This document shows positions 22,331 to 32,700 of a DNA stretch of 35,602 bases, piece by piece. Each line of letters begins with the position of its first letter. The stretch's first letter is position 1. Where the stretch lies: the NCBI RefSeq assembly GCF_000003815.2, contig NC_049982.1, positions 30,873,869-30,909,470 of the forward strand, given 5' to 3'. The notes beneath the pieces are model-generated. The model was not told the DNA's origin. It did not search any database and worked only from the letters and a program-made list of their open reading frames with translations. The DNA comes from Branchiostoma floridae (taxonomy: Eukaryota; Chordata; Leptocardii; Amphioxiformes; Branchiostomatidae). The translations under genes were made by a program, and so were the position numbers.

Positions 22331-23556
22331 CCTCCTGACGTGACCTTCCGTGACCCCGCACAGAGCCACACCTGTGCGCGTCAGCCGGAGAGTTGATTGA
22401 ATCAAAGACCTAGCCAATCAGCGAAGAGGAGGCCAAAGGCTAATTAATATTCATAAGCGGGGCCTCATGATCCCGTATATAGCAGTGTTCCCGCCAGGGG
22501 GGAGCGAAGCCCGCCTAAGGCTCTCGCATTTTACACTATTCAGAAGGCTTTATATTGTATCAGTTCTTAGGGGCATATCTATGATAATCGCAGCAGTCAC
22601 TTAACTTCTCTTCAGGAGTTTAGCGTATCACTTTTTCCGGTCAAACCGTCAAAGGCAACTAAAAACAAACTTTAACGTTACTGAGTTCAACAGTACTTAT
22701 AACTTGTTATCCGAAGTTGAAACGCTAGCGATGGTATTTTCGCTGCGCTGTTAGCTCCGTGCGACTGTTGTTGACGGTCTTATAACGGTATATTTTGCAC
22801 CCCTGTACCCTGGTATGAGTAACATTTGGTATAGATAGTCATAAGATAGTTGGTAAAATGATCCAAGTAAAATTTGTGGCTTAAAGTACTGTAAAAGGCT
22901 TAATTACAGCACTTTTTTTTAGGGGAAATTGGTTTTCTTTCGTTCTCCATGCCATGATCTTTCGGACGTTCACCCCACAGAGCCGACATCTGCACCTGCG
23001 TCTAGCCGGCAGGAAGAGTTAATTCAATTAATGGTTCAGCCAATCAGCGAAGAGGAAAGCGAAGGCTAATTAATATTCATAAGCGGGACCACACAATACG
23101 TTAACTTGAAGACTCAGGCCGTACAGACTTCTCGCCAGGATTTTTTCAAAGCGTCGGACAGGAGTCCGGGGGCCGCCGAATGTCCCTGGCGGGGTCCAGG
23201 GGCAGGGCCACTGTGGGGGGGGGGGGGGGGCTGGCAGGGGGGGACCCAGGTGGGCGAAGCCCCCCCGGAAGCTCTTGCATTTTAGACTATTGAGAAGGCT
23301 TCTTTTATCAGTTTTTTTAGGGCCATATCTACGATAATCGTAGCAGTCACTTACTTCTCTTCAGCAGTTTGACTTTAAAATATTTCGGGTCAAAGCTTCA
23401 AAGACAACTAAAACCTCATAAACAACAAACTTTACTTAGCTCAACAGTATACAAAAATATTGTACGGGTTGCCATCCTTAGTTGAAGCGCTTATTTATAG
23501 CGCTAGTATCTTCGATGCGCCGTTAGCCGCCGTGCGACTTTTGTTGACGGTCTGAT
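22175..23556. repeat. Two-copy large tandem duplication with promoter-like block
   Basis: Unit 1 is about 22175-22789 and unit 2 about 22790-23556. Both run from CTGTACCCTGGTAT to TTGTTGACGGTCT. Each contains CCAATCAGCGAAGAGG then GGCTAATTAATATTCATAAG (22414-22459; 23039-23084). Unit 2 also holds a GC-rich insertion with a 17-G run. No reading frame is seen. Confidence 0.8.
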
Positions 23557-25965
23557 ATCCCTACGTCGCCGCCTGCTGATATTCCCACGAACATTTTTCA
23601 AGAAAAATACCCAGCAAAAAACGCTGTTCTGCGTCAAATTCTATTCTATAAAACATGTGGGACTCAGTGTTACAGTCTAAATATTTTGTAGAAGCACCGC
23701 TGTAGGAAAGAAGGTCCAAGCAATGTAAAACATCACGTAGCATGAAGTTCGCTGTCAACTGGCACACAGCACATGGCTGTTTGAAACTCTAAGTCTAATC
23801 AACAGCCGTGTTTGATTGATAGCCGGCGGTCCTTTGATGAAGTCGGCGAAAGGTGCGTTAGTTAGAAAATCTGCGTTTAGTTTTGATACGTAATTATAAG
23901 TTAGACAGTGGCGAGAATGATTATTTTCTCATCAATATTTCTCTTCAGAATTATTTGAACTTAATTGTACATCTAAACAATTGGCTTACCTGTGCAATGT
24001 TTATATGATTAATGATCATGTGTAACGTATGGCTCCTAGTCAATAGATCAGCATTTTCTCTATAGTGACCACCTGTCTATGGTGGCCACATTTCCTAGTG
24101 CTGTTGTTGTTTGACATAAACTTTGAACATTTAAATTGTAAGTAACTTTAAACTGCCAGAGTTTCAGCCCAATAAAACACTCTCAGCGCCAGCCTCGAGG
24201 GTATGAACAGACTGACCAGACAGACGAAAATAAATCCTCGAACAAGGTTCAATCGTATCTTCCGGGTCTGGCAGGAAGTTGTTAAACTAAAATAATAATA
24301 GGCTCGATGGCTGATTGCATACAAAGTAAAACAGTTTAACAGTTTTACAGCTTGAAGAAAACAAACGCTCCTACAGTACCTGCACCTGCTTGATAATTAT
24401 TAAATCGTATGCCCTACTTGAATAAAAAAAAGTTCACTGCAATAATGAATGTACCCACATCACAAGGAGCTTATACTTTTTTAAACTTACACCTAGTTAT
24501 CGTACTGAAAATTGTTAATGACATTACATGAAGTCATTCAACAATTTTCAGTCATGATGAAAATTTTCCGAATGGAAGGTGTGATTATTGTCATTTTCTG
24601 AAAAATAGAAGCAAGCTCTGTTTTTACCTGGAATCAATTCACAATACCAGTCCACTTTGGGGGATAATGTACTGTTAAGAGGATGTTCCATTTTTGCGCA
24701 GGGGTGATTTGGAACAGTCCAATGTTGCGTGGGAAGGGGTATGGCTGAAATATGCTGTATTTGCTCTTAAGCAAATGTCGGCCTTTCTAGTTTAAAGAAG
24801 GTTACTATATGTACATGTACACTTTGATTTATTTGCAGGCATGTAGCGGTCGCTTGTTGTATACCGTATTTTATGGAATAAAGTACACACTTTTTAAACT
24901 TAAAAAAAAGGTGCTGCAAGTTCCGTAAATAATTTCATCAGGTTTTCATCTTTAATTCTTCTGTAAACGTTTCGACGACCATCTGTCGCCTTCATTATAT
25001 AGTACAAAATGAAATGAATACTATCGGTGCTATATGATGTACATAATTATTAACATTACTATTATAATAATTACATAAGATCTATATATATGTTCATTGG
25101 GGGCATCTTCAGTAGACAGTTTATTGATATACCATGCATTGTTGTATCAAACTGAGTAACAGTTGATGATGATTTCCACTAGTCATATAAAAGTTCATAT
25201 ATCAATAGCACATGTAAGATAATTACACTTCATTGTATTGATACATAGACTATGTATTGCACGCCATTTAATTGCAACCATATGGTTTTAGATGCATGGT
25301 TTAACTAAATAACCTCCTTGGTTTAACCAAATCTAGGAAACATCATGTAAGTTATTGTATTATACAAGTTAAATCACTTACTTAACAGCAAAAAAAGTAT
25401 ACTGTTATAAGGAGATAATACTATCTATATTCACAGTAACTGAGTGAATATTTTCTAGAATGGTTTCATTTTAATCCTGGTTTAAAACATTTATTTGAGT
25501 AAGAATCTACAATGATTACTGGTACCAATAATCTATGATTGAAGAAAAAAACTTATCCTTTCTTTTAGCCAGTCTCAATAAGCTGTGGATGTTTAATAAT
25601 GTCATACAATGGCCATGATAAATGTAACATTTGATATGTGTTAATTCTGTACCAGGTGATAAGTTAAACTTAATTTATCACATGGACTTCTACTGTTATC
25701 ACATGGCTTTCCTTAGAAGCATTTGAAGTTAAACTCACTCTGTTCAAAAATTGAATACAGGATTTGGACTTTGGAATCACTGTTTAACAGTTACAATTTT
25801 TTGTTTCAGGACACATTTTGTATTAAAATTTGGGTAAATAAGATAAAATCACTATTGGTCCTAGCCATCCCGTGGGTCGGATTGTTCTCTGACCATGGGC
25901 CATCGGTCGGTACCTCGGGTAATATAGAATGTACACCGTGTTGTATTCTATATCTATCATAATAC
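23557..25965. other. Intergenic region between SLC6 and FUOM-B
   Basis: AT-rich, with no gene seen on either strand. AATAAA at 24171-24176 is the first such hexamer after the SLC6 stop on the plus strand but is about 3 kb away. On the minus strand AATAAA at 25495-25490 is a possible FUOM-B polyadenylation signal. A hammerhead-like relic is listed separately. Confidence 0.55.
24969..24998 (-). ncRNA. Hammerhead-like motif d
   Basis: Minus strand: ATAATGA (two changes from CTGATGA), stem II GGCGAC/GTCGTC with loop AGATG, then intact GAAAC and GTTTACAG. Best preserved stem II of the set. Confidence 0.5.
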
Positions 25966-26023
25966 TTAATCTGGGGCGATGACACCTTTCTTCAATATGA
26001 TGTTTCCATACAGTGCAGTTTCG
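25966..26023 (-). CDS. FUOM: FUOM-B exon 6 (terminal)
   Basis: 58 nt after acceptor TTTTCAG. Completes the split Gly, then ETALYGNIILKKGVIAPD and stop TAA. About 1.8 kb from exon 5 because of inserted elements; too short for simple ORF detection. Confidence 0.95.
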
Positions 26024-29000
26024 CTGAAAAAAAGTTAGGGACAAATGTTAGAAGCTTTTAATTCATTACTAACTTTAAATTCTGTGGCATTCGCTATATC
26101 ATAAAGGCAAAAATGATTGAATAACAAATTCTTATGTACAATACTGTTGTCAATGTAGCAGACTGAGAACTGACTGACTAGAATGCTTTTAAGCATTCTA
26201 GTCAGTCATATAACTGTAATACTGTTATTCTCTGTTAATATAACTGTTATACTCTGTTAACATTTTGAGCTATAAATACATGAAACTTTTGAGGGTGTAG
26301 CTTTTGAAGGGCGAACATGATATGAAATAGAATCAGGGCTTTAGCCAGCTCGAATTTTTTTCCTGTCAGCCAACTGCAATCGTTGTGAAAACCGCAAAAA
26401 TTAATTTTCCCTATGACACTACAAAGTAGTAAATGTTGCCATTGAGACCTTGAAAAACCGGTTTTGATGAGATTATCGTTTTCAAAAGAGCGCCGACACA
26501 CATTGGCAACAATCAAAACTGTAATAGCAAAACAAACAGTGTGTGGCTTTCACCGCCGTGGACGGCGTCCCCAAGCCGCCCGTGGCTTCCACCAAGGATT
26601 TTTGTCCTTCAAGGTTGACGGATTGGTTTTAAAATTTTTCCGTCAGACGCATCAAATTTCCGTCAATTGACGGAAAAACGGACGCTGGCTAGAGCCCTGA
26701 ATAGAATGAATGGAAACATAAGAAAACTGTACTGTGGAATTATTACATTGTGTTGTGTGTGTGTGTGTGTATGTGTGTTAGTGCATGCATGCATGTGTTG
26801 TGTGTTTGTGTGTGTGTGTATATGTGTGTATGTGTTTGTCTATGTATGTGTTAGAGTTTGTGAATATGCATCTGTGTGTCATCATCATCATCATGGGATA
26901 CCCCCATATAACCCCGCAAGGGGCAAAGTAGGGGGGGAGCTGAGGTCCCGGGTTAGGGCGGGCAGCCCTCCTGCCTGGCGCGGAAGCTCTCAACTGTGGG
27001 AGCACTTACTACCGCGCCAGGCAGGGAATTCCACTCCGGAATTGTTCTAGGAAAATATGTCTGAGTACTTGTATGTGTCTGTTCTTGCAAAGATTGGTTT
27101 GTACTTATGTTGATGGCTGCCTCGGGTTCGCCCTTGGGTCGGAATCAGTAGGTTCTGTGTGTCTATGTTAATCTTGTTGTTAACTAACTTATAAAAGAAG
27201 GTGAGGCGGGCGTTCCTCCTCCTTTTGGAGAGAGGACGCCACTGCAGGTCATTGAGCATTTGTGTCACGCTGCTAGTCTGCCGGTAGTCATTTAGGGTCA
27301 CTCGGGCTGCCCTGCGCTGGACGGCCTCCACCGCCTGTATCCCTTTGTTGGTGTACGGGTCCCAGACGGTGGCACTATATTCCAAGTGGGGCCGTACCAG
27401 CGCTTTGTAACAAGTGGCCTTGACCCTGGATGGACAATGGGTCAAGTTGCGCCGAATGACACCTAGGACCTTACCAGCTTTGCTAGTGGCGTGGTTGATA
27501 TGGGTGTCCCACCGCAAATCGTCGGACAGTTGTACTCCAAGATAGGGGTGGGACTTAACACCGGTGAGGGCTTCTCCACAGAGGGAGTACTGTGTTAAGA
27601 TAGGGTGCTTCTTACGGGTGTGTACATCAGTTTGTATATATGTGTGTGTATTTGTGTGCCAATGTCCACACTGCAGTTTTTACATATTCTGCAAGAGGGT
27701 GCAATTTCCATATATTTCCAAGATAAAATCTGCTGTCTCTGATTGCCCTGTTTATCTAGACATATGGAATTATCTTCATTGCACAAAATATGTGCAATTC
27801 TAATAAAGAAACGTTTAGACATGAATATGTTAAGTCTCACCCTGTGGCCACCACTGCAAACGCTTTCTTGGCTCTCTCATAGAAGGCAAACCGCTCAACT
27901 TGCTCCAATGGGGTCTAAACATTAAGAAAATATAAATTTTCAGTTTCACCAAAAAAAGTGGCATGCAAAGTTGAAAGCTTGGTGATAACCTGGTTAACAC
28001 ATTGATTGGCAAGTAATTCAAACAAATTAAATGTGGAATGCGAGAAATTTAACAAAATTGAAGAATACATAATTAGAACAGGGCTGTTCTAGGATGGTAA
28101 TTTGATTGTCGGGACAGACAAAAATTTCCCTTCATCTCATCTCCAAAATCTGATCTTTAGGACATGAAATTTATGAAAATGTGGTTTCACGAGCTTAGAA
28201 TAACAGATTATACAAGGAAAATCAACACCATTGTTCCAAAAGAATGAGAGGGACAGAAAAAAAGTACAGCTAGAGACAACCTTGAATTGAAAAAAAAAAG
28301 AATTGCTATCCATTAGCTCAATCTAGTGTTTGATACTACTAGTAGGTACAAAATGTAGTGCCAAAATATAATTGGTTGCATGACACATGGATTTCAAACC
28401 AATACTGTAAATGCATGTTAAGTTTGCTGCAATTTAAGTCCACGGTAACGGGAAAAAAGGACTTTTCACGGTGGTTTTAAGTTCACGGTAGCACCATGCA
28501 CTGAAGTTTCTTTCTGCTATGGAAAAATGTTCGCAGCGGTTTTTATTATAGCAGTGAATTGGCAACAAGAAAACCGCAAACATTTAACCAAAACTAAAAT
28601 TTCTGCATTTACAGTACTTACAGTACTGCCTGCCTCCTTCAGTAGTCCTCTGTATGTGTCCCATACAGGTGTTTTCAGTCCCTTCTCCTTGTCTCCTGGT
28701 ACAAGGTCCATCACAGCTGCCTACAGCAACATGTCATAGGTCAGGGATTTCATAAATTATGCAGATGAGGACATGTCAAGTATGTTGTGAATTATGCAAA
28801 TGAGTAAGCATAAGCATGGACATTGAGTATTTGACTCCAGGACCGGTTTATGTTTACCGGATTTAGCAAAATAAAGTAAATTTAGATCAGTTTTTAAATC
28901 AAGATGCCAGCTGCATGTTAATTAAGGGAAAAGATATAAACCTGGAAGTTCTGCTGCAATACCAAGGAAATCCAATAGGAGGTCGACCTTGGCATTTGAC

Positions 29001-29664
29001 TGTCCACAACACCTAGTGGGTCTGCCTAAACACCAGAAACGACCACAAACAACTACAAAAGACAACAAACGACTCTAATATGCAGTGTATAAGGGGCAAC
29101 AACCTTATGTAGGCTCTGGAGACATTGTTTATACATTTATGAATTAAAAACACGCAGCAAATCCTACGTATTCACCAATTAATTTGAGTTAGTCCGGTTT
29201 CAAGATTAAAGCAATTCTTAGCCACCATGTTGCAATTGAATCGTGCTTGCTCGCATTTGAGGCTGAAAAGCACTTAGCATACAAGTTTTATAAGTTGACA
29301 ATGATAGAATTACAGTATGCTATAATCTATGAACCAATAGCTTCCATAGTTTTATTGCCCTGTCGTCTATGGAGCCGAGGAAGGTATCGAGAACTTCCCC
29401 ATGCAGACTCCTAGCACGGGCGATCCAACATGGCGGCCGAGAATCGCTTCAGATCTTGAAACTAGCAACTAACTCAAAATAACTCGTGAATACGTAGGAG
29501 TTGTTACGTTTTTTAAATTCATAAATGTATGAACATTGTCTCCAGAGCATCACATAAGGTCCCTGCCCCATATACACTGCATATTGTGGTCGTTTGTGGT
29601 TGTTTGTGGTGGTTCTTTCAGGTTACCATCAAACACAAATATTATAATGCACACACAGTGACTG

Positions 29665-29711
<47 letters not shown>

Positions 29712-32700
29712 AACAGAAATGCATCCCCAAACTCCATTGTTTACCTCTTTTTTTTTTTTCTTACACATCTACTTTGCCCAAAAAAGATAATGATTACTTC
29801 TTGTACAAAGAAACAATACTACTCACTGGTGATTCCACATATGTATCCAGTGGTAGGAGTTCCAGAACTGCCTTCAACAGGGCAGGAATACAGTGTCCTT
29901 ATTTGTGTCAAGGAAAAGGCATAACATTATCATTGCAGTTCAATAGCCTAGTGGTAAATAGTTGAGGATCAACAGGCTGTGGGTTTGATTCCTAGCACTT
30001 CTGGCTTAAGACATACTTGAGTATTGTCCATGCAAAAGGCACGACTTCCATCACTCTGTCCAAGTGTATAGCCGACTAGAAGACTTTAAGATCTTTTATG
30101 ATAACACCCATACAATCAAAGACGTCAGCATTCAGTCACACGTACATTCACAGACTGGTGACTATCTGGAATGGGTTGGCTGCTGACTTGCGTTGTCTTG
30201 GTGAGTTAGTAGCACAATAGCCTGACGTAATGCCATCTAAACGACAACTTTTGAGGGCTACATTCAACAGATTTGGTACCAACTACTGTATTGACCATGC
30301 CTGTAGTCTCCAAGCAGACCCTACGGTGCCTTAGAAATAGTATCAAAGCTGGCCCGTTTGACTCCCTTAGCCGGCTATCTCCCTATGACCGGCTACTCTC
30401 ACCTCTCAAATAAACGTACCGGTACGTTTATTTTTTTCCGCCTCAAAATCCACCCGGTACGTCCTTATTTTAGACGGTACGTTTATTTTTTTTTCAAATT
30501 GGGGCTTTCTTTACTAACCAGGGACCCCAAAAATATTGAAAGTTTGGTATTTTCTGCCCATATTTCCACTGTATTTTTGCTTAATATTCACTATTTTTCG
30601 GACGAGGTATCGCGGATTTCCCTGCCGCTAGCGGTATGAGTCTATGACCCAAACATAACTAGGGATGCGTACCGGTACGCAGGACCAGTTCTGGACTTGC
30701 AAAAACGTTTCGGTTCAGGTCCAAAAATACCGGAACACAAGTGATTCGACACTGGACTCTTAAAAAAATATATCCTTTTCGTTTTAGACCATCTTTAACC
30801 TTCCAAAAATCTTGAAAATTACAACATTATGTTGCGCTGAACAAAGACGACAACATCGAGGTCACATGCTACACACACAGTCGCTTACTTCCGTGAATTC
30901 TCTATCAAAACACAGAAATTAACCACCAACCAAACAAATTAAAAAGTTACCCATACTTTTCCACTATTTTTCACCCGTAGTCAACTTGTTTTAATGTTCC
31001 AGCAACGAAAAAATCATTCCAAAACAAAGCTTTGCCAGCTTTGATACTATTTCTAAGGCACCGTAGGGTCTGCTTGGAGACTACATATATATACCTGCAC
31101 CTGGACCACTTGCTGTGGCTGCAGCTCTTGCCTAGCATTAAGACCACGCTAGTTAGCGCCATGATTTTGCCTAACGGTTAAATATTTTGCTAATGTATAT
31201 TGCTGTTATTGTATATATCATTGTATTGTATATTATGTTGCGCTATGGAGGGCAGCCTTTAAAGGACCTGGTGCATTTTTGCACCTGTTTTGTCCTCCTT
31301 TTCACTATGTCGAAAACCCAAATAAAGAAATACAGTCAAACCTGCCCAAGACGACCACCCGGGGGACCGGACAAAAACGGTCGATTTGGACAGGTGGTCG
31401 CTGAGAAGAGTATCGACTCAAAACATGCCCTATGCAAAGTATAACGGTTTCCGTTGTGTTTAATGGCAAATAGTAAGCAGACTGCATGCACGCAAAGAAG
31501 CGAGGTATTTAATGTCAAATACAACACGCACACTGTAAATTGTAAATTTAACCCAAGCTTTTATACGATACAGTATAATATTTGTACACTAACGTTTTAG
31601 ACAGTAAGGGAACTTTGATGCTGTCAGTTACCATACAAGCCTTTGTGCGTCGCTGTGTTCTTGATCGCCGTATCTGAAATAACTACGGTGCACCTTTCGA
31701 ATTCTATGCCCGGTACGTCCCAATAGCGTACCTACCCAAGGGTGAATTTATAGTACAGTTGGACAAAAAGACTCACACAGATCTTTCTTTAAAAGGTATG
31801 AGCTACACAGATCTTTCTTAGAAATTTCCTCCCATATTACAGTAGACTGCCCCATTGACCCACCCATTGACCGCCGCAATCTTTATTCTAAACATAACAT
31901 CGTAATGGCAGTCAGAATCCGACGCAAACTGGTCGATTTCGGCACAAAATCGCGCTAGTTATCATCAAAAATCGATGAAAACCTCAATTTTGAAAATGAT
32001 GCGGTCGTTAAGGGGCCCAATTTGGGCAGGTCGCGGTCGCGTTGGCCAGGTGGTCGTTGAGAAAAGGTCGCTTAATGCTTACGTCAATGGGAAAAAAAAT
32101 CGGGACCGAGAAAAAGCGGTCGAAATGGCCAGGTGGTCGCTGAGAAGAGGTGGTCGCTCGGGCAGGTTTGACTGTACCTGACTTTGGTAAAGGTGGAATC
32201 TCACTGTACTTGGGGCACCAGTGGGGTACTGCAGGGTTCGTTGACTGTGGCACTGTTGTGTTATTTTTGCCGATATCTTATAATTTACATAATACTTAAT
32301 ATGTAAAAATATGACTTAGAACTAATAGAAGACAACAAAATGCACAAAACATAATCAAATTTTTCTCTATCTCTGAAATTGGTGGAGGAATCTGTCAAAC
32401 TGTGCAGTGCTGCACCAGTGCCACAAGTGCAGTGAGATACCGCTGGGAGGTAAAAAGTATCAGAAAAAGAGGATTGGGACTGTCTTCCAGTACCTTGCCC
32501 TAGACACAGTGGATGACAACTCACTGCCGCTACAGCATCAAAAAGGCTTCAAGACCTTAACATTTTTAGTATTGATCAGGAAAGAAAATATTGAAAACAT
32601 TTCAAGAACATATTAGGACCATATTTCATGACAGACAGCTAACCAAGTTAACGCACAATATTTGTGATATCAAATTTTGATATATTGAAAGTGACAGTGT

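Noticed and set aside
24171-24176. AATAAA as the SLC6 polyadenylation signal
   Set aside because: About 3 kb from the stop across tandem repeats, with no other support.
32377-32616. Plus-strand frame with a CHKC segment considered as a zinc-binding exon
   Set aside because: Only one Cys pair and no consistent splice sites; it lies in FUOM-B intron 2 beside duplicated intron sequence.
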